A stretch of 64,000 bases of DNA from Loxodes magnus (Eukaryota; Ciliophora; Karyorelictea; Loxodida; Loxodidae). This document shows positions 47,216 to 58,429 of the stretch, in pieces. The stretch spans positions 1-64,000 of the forward strand of contig CAMPDV010001096.1 of the NCBI GenBank assembly GCA_946699065.1. The letters run 5' to 3'. The stretch's first letter is position 1. Every line of letters starts with the position of its first letter. The notes beneath the pieces were generated by a model. It did no database searches, was not told the origin of the DNA, and was given only the letters and a program-made list of their open reading frames with translations. The translations under genes and the position numbers were made by a program.

Positions 47216-47990
47216 CTTGCTATTAAATAAAAGATTTTTAATCAAGTTTTATTTTCGAAAATTTTTACTAGCTAGCAGTCTTTTTAATCTACTTACATTT
47301 AGTTTATTTCATTTTATAAATACCAGATTTATTAAATATCTTGATTTAATTAATAAAAAGCTTATTGAACTGTTGAGCTATAATAAGCTTTTTATTTATT
47401 ACTTTTTTAAATAATTTAGAGTAATTAACCCTAAGAAACTTGATATCGCTTATTTAATGTTTTATTTTCGATTTATTTGCTCCATATAAAGCATATTCTT
47501 TTGCTTAAGCATTTTATTTCTAATCTTCTCAATATATATGGTAATTTTTAGTTTTTATTTGTTTTTTTTAATTTTAAGAAATTTAATTTTAATAGGCAAA
47601 AATGTTAAAAAAATAAGGATAAACTTAAAAGAATAAGCTAAGGAAATAACTTTAAGTAGAAATGCTATAAAAGATTTAGATTATTTATAGAAATTTAGTA
47701 ATTTTATTTTACTTAAACAAATTTAATTAGAAGAACTTTAATTTTATAAAAGTAATCACAGTAATCTTAATTTCTGATATTAGTAATAATTAACTAGTTA
47801 TTCTAAACAGTTAACAATAATAGCTCTATTTGAGACAATTTTCATATTAATGTTTAGTTAAAAAATAAAAAATAAAAAATAAATTCTAATATTTTGCTTT
47901 AAATCTAAAAGCAGTCATATATGTTTTTTACACTTATAATGGATTGTTAATTTATTATTCTTTTATTAGTTCAAAATAGATGGAGGATTT
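47216..47990. other. AT-rich stretch, no confident gene
   Basis: Minus- and plus-strand readings near 47217-47460 are open but unbalanced. From 47500 on the sequence is low-complexity with repeated AAAAAATA motifs near 47860. It contains the likely 5' end of the minus-strand gene. Confidence 0.4.
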
Positions 47991-47999
47991 GTATTATTT

Positions 48000-48640
48000 A
48001 TAATTATAGCTTTATATATTAAAAATAATCCTAAAACTAGCCAAAAGCTTAGCTTAAATGCTCAGCAATATTTTTTTAAATTTTATAATTTAAGCCTAAT
48101 TAATATTAGTTCTTTGCTATGGTATATTTACAAATTATCATACCATAATCGATATATTATCTATTTTTTAACGAAGGCCTAATAATTATTAAGATCATAT
48201 TATCATATTCAACTAGTCTATTATAATTAAGATATTAATTTATTTATCTAAAACCAGTTTTAGCATATGAATATTATAGTCTTAATTACGTTAATTTAAT
48301 AACCCAACAAATATATATATAGAGTATTTAAAGGTTTATTTTAGAATATATATTAATTAATTTATAAGATTAGTTGTATACTTCAAAGAGTCCTTAATTG
48401 TTTTCTCTTATTTTATGATTTTTCATATTTTAGTAGAACCTAATCTAAGTATATATAACTACTCCTTCAGAATCGAATTTTTTTATGGCTTTAACGTAAA
48501 AAAAATGCTGATTTCTCTTTTGGTATATTTTAAGGCTCTTTAGTTCTTAAACTTTCATTAATTCTTAGGTAATGTGATTTTAAGTTTAGCCAGCAAAAAA
48601 TAATTTCATCTATTAACTAGCTTCTAATTAATTTACTTAT
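48000..48640 (+). CDS. Candidate plus-strand gene, frame not resolved
   Basis: Coding-like sequence lies on the plus strand. The best block, near 48300-48630, is a hydrophobic protein that includes FMIFHILVEPNLSIYNYSFR and KKMLISLLVYFKALQFLNFH, probably a membrane protein. Upstream, near 47939, ATG opens another frame of fair quality, and the join between them is not found. It would be convergent with the cyclin gene. The function is unknown. Confidence 0.3.
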
Positions 48641-48789
48641 ATATCAGTATATAAGTATATCTAATATCAAATTCAGTTAGACAAACATTTAGTTAAAGAT
48701 TATTTATTGAGATTGAGAAAAAAAACTTTATAAATTTTTAATGAATAAACTAAAATGTTCTAATGATAAGAAAGCTTCAAATTGCTTTT

Positions 48790-49584
48790 TCAAACTCTTG
48801 TAGAACTTAGAGTTATTCTTCTATCAGAACTTTCAATCAAGTCTTGATCTAAATTTTATTCCTATTATTAGGGAAAAAAATTAGTTTCAGAGAAATCTTG
48901 TTTATAATGCTTGCGGCATGTTTCTTAATTTATAGTGCCAACTGGTATCGAAGTAATACTCTTTCTAATTTCTCTTTTTGTTTGCTACTCTTCGGTCAAA
49001 AATCTTTATCAATATTAATCAAATTTTTACCTACAAACAAAAAGTTGGAAATCTATTAAGCTTAAGAATATGTGCTCCATTCTATTTATGGATTTTATAG
49101 AATATTACGGGAAAAAATCCAAAAATTCAGAGTTATATGTGCTATAATCTTCTTGAACTTTACAAGCTAAAATACTTGCAGTTATGATAAGTGGCTTCCA
49201 GTTTTCTGCACATATAACTATATCTCCAACTTCTAAAATTTACTCCAGATATATGATCATCAAGATGACACACTCATTATCCATCAGTAGATTATTGAAA
49301 AATAATAAGAGAAATTCTTCCAGTTTAGATTAGTTCGGCAAGCAAGATTCATGAAACATATACCTTTATGGTTTGTAAGCAAACGTAGAAGTGGAAAAAC
49401 CACTTTACATAAAGGTATTTCTTCAAACTTTTCGTTCGAAATTTTTTTCATAAAACAGCCTGCTGTTTTTAGTTACTTTACACTACTAAAATCTCTTAAA
49501 CAAAACATCCAACAGTTCGGCTGCCTTGCGAATTATATAGCATCTTTTCAAAGCTACTCCATCAAACTAAATTTGCGTTTGCAT
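48790..49584 (-). CDS. Cyclin Y / PHO80-type cyclin
   Basis: A 264-residue protein from ATG at 49584 to TGA at 48790 (TAG at 48760 is the alternative stop). The central part is a cyclin box of the CCNY/PHO80 type: CVILMIIYLEQIL, then ENWKPLIITASILACKVQED, then EFLDFFPQYSIKSINRMEHI and LIDFQLFV. These match the helix-1 to helix-5 pattern of human cyclin Y (VTLVYLERLL, NWKRIVLGAILLASKVWDD). Such cyclins partner PCTAIRE/CDK14-16 or Pho85-type kinases and are often membrane-anchored; no N-terminal myristoylation site is visible here. The tail is polar with SSDRRITLSSTRV. TGA gives Trp just after the box (DQYWQRF). The 91-codon standard-code frame on the opposite strand at 49351-49626 is its shadow. 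A divergent gene starts about 120 bp away. Confidence 0.83.
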
Positions 49585-49706
49585 TATAGGATTATTAATC
49601 TACTACTTTTCTCCCTAATCACTTAATTACTGCTCGCTTCAGATCTTTACATCGCTATAGTTTCCCATTTTTAATTATATATTTTAACTAAAATTTAAGA
49701 ATTATT

Positions 49707-50760
49707 ATGTTGAATTTACTTGTAGTTAAAGTTATGAGGTTATCGATTTTGAAATAGTTTTATTTATTTATTTAAACTAAATATCTTGGAATAAGGCAGC
49801 ATCATATGTAAAAAAAGCAGGATAATATATTTTATCTGATTAAAAATGATGAGTATCAACAATCCAACTATATATAGCTTGCTATAATATTTGATTAACA
49901 ATCATAATCTTATTTTATATATTTAGTTTCAAGCTTGCGTCTTTAAAACGAGGGATTATTGTTATAAAATTATTCTGTATAATCTTCTTTTAGGTTTAAT
50001 GGGTATATTATTTGTTTTTGCTATGATATAGAGTTTTTATTCTGATATGTTTAAAATGATTTAGGTTTAACTTAATATAATACATTTAAAATTTAAAACC
50101 TGGTTATTAAGAAAATCAGCTACACTAAATTTAATTTCGATTTAATTAAAAATTTAATTTTACTAAGAGTTATATAATAAATTAGAAGCCATTAAGCAGC
50201 TAAATTTACTTGTATATTATATTAAAATATATCTATAAAGGATATTTATTTTTATTATATTTAAGCCTAAACTTATGCATTATAAATAATTTCTCAATTG
50301 TTTATAATTTTATATAGCCTTTAAATTAAATTTGGATAGTTAAGCAGATTCGTGTCCTTCTTTAATAAATTATTATTAATGATGTATAACCTTTTAGTAG
50401 TGTTTTATTTAAATATATAGAACTAGATCAAGATTTTATTGCAGAGGTATTTTTTGACATATATCAAAAAAGCTTGCTGTAAGTTTTAAGGAAATTAATA
50501 TAGACGGTATGAAGCTCTTGGTTAAATTTAAACTTGAAGGGTTATTATGACTTTTTTCATAGTTAGATTTAAAAAAATTAATTGAGTTTTATGAACCTTA
50601 TTTTTATAATTTATCTAGAAATATTAATTTAAAATTAAAAGTTTTAAGCATAATAGAAAGAAAACAAATGGTTAAATTTTAAAATTTAAGCATGAAAAAA
50701 ATCCATCATTTTCGTTTTTTTATACTAGTAGCAGGAGCTGATTCAGAAAATGTAAGTAAT
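49707..50760 (+). CDS. Candidate unknown gene divergent from the cyclin gene
   Basis: ATG at 49707 opens a frame of good composition for about 230 codons (MLNLLVVKVMRLSILKQFYL; later NDEYQQSNYIQLAIIFDQQS). From about 50390 the best blocks are in other frames, such as FKYIELDQDFIAEVFFDIYQ and IEFYEPYFYNLSRN. One or more small introns are therefore likely, for example a GTAAGT-type donor at 50475. No family is recognised. The 3' end near 50760 is a guess from the change to low-complexity sequence. Confidence 0.35.
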
Positions 50761-51099
50761 CTAAAAAATAATTTTAATAATAATGTTTAAAATTTGATGT
50801 ATAAGGTATTTAAATCACTAAAATTCAATGATTAGATATAGCAATTGTTTATTATAATCTAAAAACTTTAAATTTATTAATTAGATTTTATAAAAAAAGA
50901 CAATTAATTAACAATAGTTCATTATATTTTTATCCAAATTTTTTATATTTTTTAGTTTTTATAAACTTTTTGTTATTTAAAACTATTACAAAATTGAATA
51001 CTAATTTGATAATTTAATTAATAAAACTTTATCTTATATAAATTAATGCTTACAATTCTCCTTTAGTTACTTTTTAGCGTAATTGAATTTTTGAATAAA
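50761..51099. other. AT-rich intergenic stretch
   Basis: Low-complexity sequence between convergent gene ends. Nothing else is seen. Confidence 0.5.
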
Positions 51100-51429
51100 T
51101 TAATAAAAAATAAATTTATATTATTTAAGGTTTGTTTTATCTATTTCCCTTTTTATTTCTCCAAAAATAATTTATAAAACTTGCTTCTGATCTCTTTAAT
51201 AATTAGTTATTTACCTTTCTATTTACTCTATTTTTCTTAATTTCTCACTTAATTTTTGGATTTTAAATAAAACCAATTAACTTTTTCGTAATTCATATTT
51301 TGAGATCATCCTACAATACCCTAGCTTTTTTTACTCTTTGAAAATCATACCTTATTCTTCATATCCACGATGATACATTCCCTTTGCAAATTGAAATAAG
51401 TTGAACAATAATAAAAGTATTTCTACCAT
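51100..51429 (-). CDS. Small helical unknown protein
   Basis: ATG at 51429, TAA at 51100, 109 residues. It starts MVEILLLLFNLFQFAKGMYH, a hydrophobic N-terminus that could be a signal or anchor. A charged coiled-coil-like region follows (LSEKLRKIEQIERQITNYQR). No family is recognised. Another frame of the same strand is also fairly protein-like (KNKVWFSKSKKSQGIVGW) and extends upstream to about 51700, so the assignment is moderate. Confidence 0.48.
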
Positions 51430-51770
51430 TTCGACTTAATTAAAATTAGAAGGTAAACACTCTTGCTTTGAGTTATTTAAACTGACTCTATATTTTAAAT
51501 TTAAAACAGGGGATAAACAGGAACTTTTAATTAGCTACATTTTCTTAATTTAAGATAATAATTAATTTATCTCACACATTTTATTACCAAATGTAATCGA
51601 ATATCATAATAGATTGGCATATAAACATCCTTTATTAATAAGTGCTTTCCTTAGCTCTTTTATTTAAAAAAATTATTGCTTGTGTTTTATAAATAAATCG
51701 AAATTTAACGAAATTAGAAAATTAAGAAAATCTAAATTCTAAAATTCCAAGTTACCTTATTCTTAAGTTC

Positions 51771-52082
51771 TTATCTATAAAGTCTGTTTTGTATATTTTG
51801 TATATTCGTTATATTTATGATTTTTGTTCTTAAGTCAAGATGAATTTTATTTTATAAAATATCAACTAAATTTACTAAAATAGTGAAAAAAACATATCAA
51901 AAGAGGGAGTTATATTTACTCATTTATTATAGCCTTCTATCTTTTGCCTATTAAATTATTCAATAAAGATCACTTTCAATTTTACTTTTTCCTTAATAAG
52001 TATTATTTTAACCTTAAATCATTTTATTATTTTCAAACTTATTTAATTATCATTTACTATAGCTTTCCTCCTTAAAGTTCAT
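51771..52082 (-). CDS. Small single-pass membrane protein, unknown
   Basis: ATG at 52082, TAA at 51771, 103 residues. The first 60 are polar (MNFKEESYSKWQLNKFENNK, then SDLYWIIQQAKDRR). One strong transmembrane segment follows near residues 63-82 (NSLFWYVFFTILVNLVDIL), then a short basic tail. One-frame, start to stop, with two TGA codons read as Trp. No family is recognised. Likely a tail-proximal membrane anchor (inference). Confidence 0.55.
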
Positions 52083-52329
52083 TTAAGCATATAAACTACC
52101 ATGCTTTTGGTAACTAAACAAATCTATTTAATAACGAAAACACTAAAAAAAGTGAATCGTGCTTCTAACTAAATTAACAATGTTTATTTCATTTAGCAAT
52201 AAAGTTCATTTTAATTGTATAGATCTATTTCATAAATCAATTAAGATATATAATTTTTAAATTAAGCTAAAAATAAACTTATATGATTATTTCTATGAAC
52301 TACTTATGTATTTTTTAGTTTATATAATT

Positions 52330-52780
52330 CTTTATAAAAGCAGATATATAAGTATTTTAAACCAGAAAAGTTATTTAAACTTTTTTCTTCAAGGTATATT
52401 CTAAAATATAAATATCAAATCTATTTAGAAATTAAATTTGCTGCTTACCTATTTTCATTTATCTTCTAAGTTCATCTCATCGACTTTAAATTAAGTTCAG
52501 TCAATTTAAAACTATATAAATTAAAAAAGTTGGAAAGCTTATACTTGAAGATAGGCTATTATTGATTTGATTACCATTTAGAGATAGATTTTTCTTCCTG
52601 CAGCTAGAATATTTTCTTCTTTGTTTCTTTATCTAAATTTTATTTTTTGTTGCACAAAATACAGTTTCCTTATTCCTTTTATCAACTAGAAGGTAAATAA
52701 AAAGTGCCTTAAACTTCTTATTTTACTAAGTTATAATTGAAAAAAATTTAATTTTAAAAGGTATGAAAATGTTTTTAGCA
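52330..52780 (-). CDS. Candidate gene downstream of uS3, frame unresolved
   Basis: All three minus frames look partly protein-like here, one starting at an ATG near 52788 (MLKTFSYLL). Another holds NKETKKKIFQLQEEKS-like charged helices, and a third has a leucine-rich-repeat-like NLSLNGNQIN. A gene with small introns is likely, but I cannot assign the frame. It follows uS3 on the same strand after about 100 bp. Confidence 0.3.
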
Positions 52781-52890
52781 TGATTATATAGTTCAATGAA
52801 ATTCTTAGTTTTGCACATAGTAAAAAGAATGTATGTAAATATTGTTAACAAGCTTGTAAATTATTATTAATCTTTAAAAGTTTAAGAATG

Positions 52891-53574
52891 TTATTCTCGT
52901 ACGACATTTTCTTTTGGTTCTACAATGTCTACTGCGTCGGGCATTTTCTATTTAGGACCAAAGGCACCTGTTGGATCATGAGGCAATAAAATTTTTACCT
53001 TTACTCCTAAAGTTCCTTATCTCAAATTTACGTGTCTAACTGATTCGTCAACGAATATGTCTTTGGGCTAGCCAGTGGAAATCATATATCCATCTCTGAA
53101 TTTCATTGTTTTAGCTCTTTAGGCTCTTAGTTTACCTGAGACTGTAACTTCAACTCCCTTAGCGCCTGCAAGCATGACTTGTCTCACAATTGAATTAGCA
53201 GCCATTCTTACTGGAACACTTCCAAGAAGTTTGTATCTTAGACTTTCAGCTTATACTGATGCACATAAGCCACGCTTAGTTATTTTTTGAGCAAGAAGTT
53301 CAATAGCATCTTTTGGATAATTAAATCTCTTTTGTACCAAAGATGTTAACTCACGAATTCTTCTTCCGTATTTGCCCAAAACTTCAGAAATTCTGGTAGC
53401 TTTGATTCTTACTTCAGTGTTAACTGAAGTAACAATAACCTCAATTCCAGCATAACCATCTTACTGGAGAGCTCTCTAGAGGAAATCATTTAGTTCAGCT
53501 TAAAATACACCATCAGCAACGAACTTTCTCTTCTTGGAAATAGTTCTCACCTATTGTTGTGCCTAGCCTTCCAT
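52891..53574 (-). CDS. RPS3: 40S ribosomal protein S3 (uS3)
   Basis: A 227-residue, intron-free protein from ATG at 53574 to TAA at 52891, matching eukaryotic uS3 over its length. The N-terminus has [19 protein letters not shown]. The KH domain follows with its GxxG loop ([19 protein letters not shown]). The C-terminal domain has [64 protein letters not shown] and the end [11 protein letters not shown] encodes the Gln of AQAES-type and RAQRAK positions and TAG the Gln of FGPKQK; these are conserved or tolerated Gln/Lys sites in other eukaryotes. uS3 lines the mRNA entry channel of the small subunit. It is much richer in G and C than its surroundings, as expected of a highly expressed gene. 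No in-frame TGA occurs within 100 codons after the stop, so TAA (52891, or the second one at 52882) must end it. Confidence 0.97.
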
Positions 53575-53760
53575 ATTTATAATTATAGCCTTTAAAAACT
53601 TCTTAAATAGAAAGTCTAACAATTTAAATTAAATTAACTTGTCTATTTAAATTTGAGCTATTTACTTGAAAAATCCCTAATCATCTAGTTTCTTACACAA
53701 ATGTAGGCTATACAATTGTCTTCGTTCTCCTTTATTTAATAATTAACACTCCACTAGCAT
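53575..53760. promoter_or_regulatory. Shared upstream region of uS3 and a divergent gene
   Basis: 186 bp between the uS3 start and the plus-strand ATG at 53761. It probably contains both promoters. No TATA-like or other box can be singled out in this AT-rich context. Confidence 0.4.
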
Positions 53761-54021
53761 ATGCATGCCTTATAGATAATTTCACGTCACTTATTAAAAA
53801 CCTTGAAGAAAATTTTATATCTATTAATTAGAACTTCTAGCTTTATAGATAAAACTGTATTTAAAGCAATGTTTAGCTGATGTGTTTTAACTAGAATAAA
53901 TTTAATTTCTGGTTTGGAAAAAATGCAAGAACAATTTAAAGAAATAAGCCTATTCTAAAGAGTATAATTCACAAATCAGATGCTAAATAAATAAATAGAC
54001 TAGTTATTTAATTTAAAGTAG
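53761..54021 (+). CDS. Small unknown protein divergent from uS3
   Basis: ATG at 53761 (MHALQIISRHLLKTLKKILY) with one frame to TAG at 54019, 86 residues. Earlier TAG (54001) and later TAA (54055) stops are possible. It is basic at the N-terminus, then has a helical charged part (LEKMQEQFKEISLFQRV, QMLNKQIDQL). No family is recognised. Another frame (KNLEENFISINQNFQLYRQN) is also plausible but lacks a start codon. Confidence 0.42.
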
Positions 54022-54355
54022 GTTGTATTTTTTATTGATTTTTTAATTTATCGTTAAGATAAATTAAATAGCTCTAAGCCAAAAGAATAAATTTAAGAAT
54101 TTTCGAGTTTAATTTTAAATTTTTCTCATGATTTTCCATATGATTTAGTTTAAATCTTTCTTTATTTCTTTATTCATTTCAGATACAGAAATGGTTAACT
54201 TTTTTGTATATTAAGGGTAATTTTTGCAAGTTTTTTTCTTTCTTATAGCTATTACTATTAATTTTAGCTAAAAGTTACTTATTTCTAATTATTTAGATAG
54301 AAATCTCTTTATATCTAATATTTTAGTATGTTAAATAGTTCTTTTTTTCAGCTTA

Positions 54356-54940
54356 ATGTCTGAAATAAATTCAAAGTACTTATTTAATAAATAACTTTAA
54401 TCTACCCTTTCAATCATAAACTCAGATCAAATAAAATTGATAAATATTCATTTTAGTTCTGATGAAGCCTTAATCTTTTGATTAACGGCAAATATTGAAA
54501 ATAAATGAGCTCCTTTTAAATTTTTAAGAGCTCTTTAAACTTTAGAAAATCTCTAGAGATTTAGCACCTATTGAAGTTTTTTTTAATTTTTCTTCTAAAA
54601 TTTTGTAATCATAATTTATATATATTCAAACTTAAGAATTTATTTATTAATTTGGTTTTTTTTATAAAGCTTTTCACCTTTTAAAAAAAATCAGATCTCT
54701 TTATCTAAAAACTTCTAAACACCAACCTTCTTATTTATTGATTTCAATGGATGATAGAAATAAATAATTTGCATACATATGAATAAACATATTTTGTAAC
54801 TTAATCTCAACTTATATTCAAATATTTCTCCCTCTTTATACTTTTAAGATTTTACTTTCACTTAAAGTTTACCACTTAATCCTTTTTTCTAAATTGACTA
54901 TATTTAAATTATCTTATTATTGATAAACATAAATGATTTA
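54356..54940 (+). CDS. Unknown Phe/Ile-rich protein
   Basis: ATG at 54356 opens a long frame of coherent composition. It starts MSEINSKYLFNKQLQSTLS, and includes IHFSSDEALIFWLTANIENK and later LFIDFNGWQKQIICIHMNKH. TGA is Trp at several places. A pyrimidine-rich CTTTTTTTCAG just before the start looks like a splice acceptor, so an upstream exon is possible. No family is recognised. The 3' end is open; 54940 marks where the reading loses quality. The Kelch-type gene at 55338 follows on the same strand. Confidence 0.42.
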
Positions 54941-55337
54941 AATTTTATTAGTTAAATCTTTTTTATTTAAATTAAAACAAACCTATAATTAATTATGCTC
55001 ATATCTACTAGAATTACTTTACTATGCCTTAGATGGTTTAATATTAGCAAAGTTCAGTTAAAAATTTTAAATTTATTTATTTTTTATTTTTAGCCTTAAA
55101 ATTAAAATCAATATTCTAGCTTAAATTACCTAAGAAGTATTTTAAATATTCTCTTAAAATAACTCATAATTGTAACTTAAAACATAAATACCTGAACAGT
55201 AGTATTTTAGATGAATAAAATAATACTTTTAAAGTGACTCCATTTAGCTGTCATCATAAGTATATCTACTGTGTGATTCTTTAAAGCTTATACTAACTAC
55301 TTCATTTTTAATTTTAAAAGTTCTAAAAGGTTTATAA

Positions 55338-56300
55338 ATGGAAAATACAGATATAAGCAAAGAAAGTTAATTTTCTAAAGTCCTATTTTTGAGAAGTTCA
55401 TTGAAAAAAGCCAATAATGCTTAAAAAGGCTTACTATTTGCTCGAGTTCCTGTCATGGTTCTAAAATATGAAATATTACCTAACTTATGCTATTTGAAAA
55501 ATAACTTCATAGTATAATAAGTTTTCAAACAGTAAGTTCTAAGCTTCAATCCTATCAATAAATAGACTAGTTAAACATAATCTCCTATAAATGCTGAATG
55601 AAGTAGCTTTTTATACTAGTTTAATAATTTAAATTATGTAGTATCTTCTACTAAGACTCTCTAATTTTTTAGGAAAAATGAGATGAAAAAAGAAATAAAA
55701 ACTTTAAATTTATATTAGAAAGGTATGAAACTAGCTTTTGACTAAGTTAATATGCTTCTGTATTGCATAAATTCCAGAGAGCATAGTAATGGTTTGTTTC
55801 TGTGTGAAGTCTTGTGTTTGAAAACTGAGAAAGCAAAATAAATAAAGTAGAGTCCAGTGAGTCGGGAAGGAAATAGTTGTATACATGTTAATAATAGTGT
55901 ATATAACATAGGAGGATTTGGACCAATTATGAGTAAAGATATGTATTAATATGAATGCTAATTAGATGACTGGATACACCACGGCAATTTGTTTGAATAA
56001 TCTCATATAGTAATGAGCAATTACATTAAATAACTAAATGGAATTATCATGTTCGATGAATATCAATACATAGCTAGCACGGTTATATATGACTTTTAGA
56101 AAATGATCTATCATGGGCCAGTATTTCCAGATAAATCAGGATGATACCCAAATTTTAATCCTTTTTTGCATGATTTAAATATTTATTCCTGGTACATTAG
56201 AGATAATTACGTTCTTTATTAGTATGAAATAAAAGCTACAAAATGGAATTTAATTTTGAAAGACTAATAGAGCGCTGAAGTTTGAAGTAGATATTTTTAA
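55338..56300 (+). CDS. Kelch-like beta-propeller protein
   Basis: One frame from ATG at 55338 over 315 codons to TGA at 56283; TAA at 56298 is the next choice and is used here. After a polar N-terminal third, the protein shows Kelch-type blades: REHSNGLFLCEV, then NNSVYNIGGFGP at about residues 185-196 with the Gly-Gly pair, followed by MYQYECQLDDW. Later repeats are weaker (GIIMFDEYQ, VLYQYEIKATKWNLI). Kelch propellers mediate protein-protein binding, often with cullin ligases or actin; no BTB or other partner domain is visible. TGA gives Trp in AEWSS and SGWYP. It stands alone on the plus strand, 37 bp upstream being AT-rich. The tail of the frame turns low-complexity after 56300. Confidence 0.62.
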
Positions 56301-56459
56301 TTAAATAAAATTTAGTTATTTTAAATTAATATCTAAGTTTTAATAATTATTTTCTTAATTAAATTCAATGAGTTTCATATAAGCAATTTTTGTAATTCTT
56401 AAAAGGATTTAAACTAAAATTTTTCACTCAAAAACATGATATAAATTAATTAATTAAAT
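56301..56459. other. Convergent intergenic stretch
   Basis: AT-rich sequence between the Kelch-like gene and the minus-strand basic gene. A near-palindrome GTGG...CCAC (AACGTGGATCC and GTCACCACG) lies at 56460-56490, and nothing else is seen. Confidence 0.4.
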
Positions 56460-57510
56460 TAACGTGGATCCACCCTTTTTAAGTCACCACGATTAATAAA
56501 GAAACAAAATTTACTGTTAGTAATAGTCCAGAAATATTTTTAGTATTTCCTAGTCCCTATTCTCTTTGATGCTCTCTAATATCTATTAATTTGAAAGATT
56601 TTGGTCAATTTCTTTTAACAGATCTTCCTAGAGCAATTTTAAACAAATTTCCATCTGTTTTATTCTTTGTTTATTTATTTTTCTTATTCTTTCCATTTCA
56701 TCCGTGCATCATTTTTAACCTTCTTAAGTTCTATTGCCCCTTTGTATCAAACTGATCTCATTTACTTTTTTCTCCCTTTTATTTTTCTTTTTAACGGGTT
56801 TTTTATATATTCAGGTATGCTCGTTTGAACCAGCTCCATGATCTTTTCTATTTGCTTTACGAAAAGTGATTATTTTATTTTGGCATCCCCGTTTTCTTTT
56901 TTCTAAAATACTTTTAAAAAATCTTTGATACAAGTATCTATTATGCTTCTTAATTCAACCTGTAGTGAGCAAGGTCATTTTTCAAGTTCAAAGTTACCCA
57001 AACTATTTTGGCTAGGTTAGTTTAGTTCCATTATATTTTTTAATGCTTAATAAGGTCTGCTACTTTTAGTTTTTAAGTTAATATATTTCTCTCTTGTTTA
57101 TATTATTCGCCTTCTTCAATTATATAAATTTCGTCTTCTAATTCGTTTTTCATAGTCTATATATTTCGTTGTCTGACAAGTGTCTTTCCTTTAACATTTA
57201 TGAATCCCAATTGCATTTGGTTCGTTTCTTAAGCAAGTAACAAATTTCCTGCTTTCTTTATCTATTGTATTTTAGGTAATTAGTTGGCCCATAATAAAAA
57301 GTTCTAATCATTAACTTCTATAATCAAGCATTTTATCATATCCTACATGCATGTTATTGCCTCTACGTTGATATGGAATTTTATTGCTTAAAAATTTTTC
57401 TTAAATTATCCCTAGATTAATATCCATTCATTGAGTTGCAATTAATTCAGTACATTTTAAGAGTAAATTTAAAATACGAAAATTTTTTTGTTAGCTAGCA
57501 CATTCATCCG
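56460..57510 (-). CDS. Large basic protein, possibly a retroelement (LINE) fragment
   Basis: A single minus-strand frame of about 345 codons has strong coding character. The upstream part has NNMHVGYDKMLDYRSQWLEL and ESRKFVTCLRNEPNAIGIHK. The downstream part is very basic and helical (KNPLKRKIKGRKKQ, then KKVKNDARMKWKEQEKQINK). The succession of a folded domain and a basic Arg/Lys region before a missing polymerase resembles the stretch between endonuclease and reverse transcriptase in LINE ORF2 proteins. No catalytic motif was identified, so this is a guess. Upstream of 57470 the coding quality shifts to another frame (NKKIFVFQIYSQNVLNQ), so it is broken or spliced there. It could equally be a host nuclear protein. 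Confidence 0.4.
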
Positions 57511-57986
57511 TCTACTACTAATTAGAGTTTAAATATAATTTGCGTCTGAATATTAACATCCGTTATCATAAGAAGAACTAAAATAGTAATCTAATCTATT
57601 TTGATATCAATTTTCAAATGAAAATTTAAATTTAGTGGCTTAATTTTTTTGGGTAATTTCAAGAGTAAGGCATCTTTTTATTTGCCTATTATAGAAAAAT
57701 TATTGGGCTCCTATCTCTAATTTTGATGAGCTGGTAAAAAAGAACAATGGATGAAACGATTCTAAAAATTCCGAATATTTACTACAATAAAAGATTTTCC
57801 AAGAAAAGAAAAATGAAATTAACTACGTAAATGATGGAGTTAAATAAGGTCTTTAAGTTTTGTGAGAAACTGATGTTAAATTTTTTAATATTAGTGGTGT
57901 AAACAATTTGAAGTTTTACTCATAAAAATTTAAATGTTTAGAAAATTTAAATTTAATCATTTAAATATTATATTAAAAAAATTTTA
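57511..57986. other. Probable 5' part of the preceding minus-strand gene
   Basis: The minus strand from 57480 to 57620 reads well in a shifted frame (YDNGCQYSDANYIQTLISSR). Beyond that, only AT-rich, undecided sequence is seen up to the GC-rich island. Confidence 0.3.
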
Positions 57987-58300
57987 AGATGGAGGTTCCC
58001 AAACTTTAGCTTGCTTTAGTGGGTGGAACCTCCGATGGAACTAAAACCATAATCGAAGGATGAAGAAAAAGATAGCTTCATCAGAGGTTGGGGAAATAAA
58101 ATACCCATGATCGACTATGTCCTCCACTGCTTTGGCTTATCCTTGGAACCTTGGAACGGAATGATCTTCGTCTGTGGCGATCTGAAATCTGACTTTGGGC
58201 GACATGTGAATACTCCTTTGGTAGTTTCAAGAGATGCAACCTGCCATTACTCCATTTTCAAGATTTATTTATTTATCAGTATTGAACATTAAAACAGTGG
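57987..58300. other. GC-rich island of unknown nature
   Basis: About 300 bp with roughly 45% GC by eye in a region near 20-25%. It starts with a perfect inverted repeat, GGAGGTTCC at 57991-57999 and GGAACCTCC at 58025-58033, and contains a tandem CCTTGGAA near 58141-58157. Both strands read as proteins: plus 58107-58292 starts MIDYVLHCFGLSLEPWNGMI with no stop codon of any kind, and minus has VRFQIATDEDHSVPRFQ. The signals exclude each other. A structured non-coding RNA gene is a good alternative; I compared it mentally with U1-U6, 7SL and RNase P signatures and saw no match. I leave it unassigned. Confidence 0.4.
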
Positions 58301-58429
58301 TTAACCTAAAAATGGTGAAGCCACTTTAATTTATTATGTTATGTTATTTAAATTTGGAAATTTTCTCACTAATATCATTTAGGAGTATAAAGTTAAAAAT
58401 AAGGATAGAGTTAAATTTCTTTAAGATTT

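Noticed and set aside
47217-47414. Plus-strand 65-codon frame
   Set aside because: Low-complexity Phe/Leu/Lys sequence with no motif, opposite the probable 5' part of a minus-strand gene.
49351-49626. 91-codon plus-strand frame open under the standard code, with a GKTTLHKG motif
   Set aside because: It lies exactly opposite the cyclin box gene, which has family-level support; the P-loop-like GKTT is not in a fitting context.
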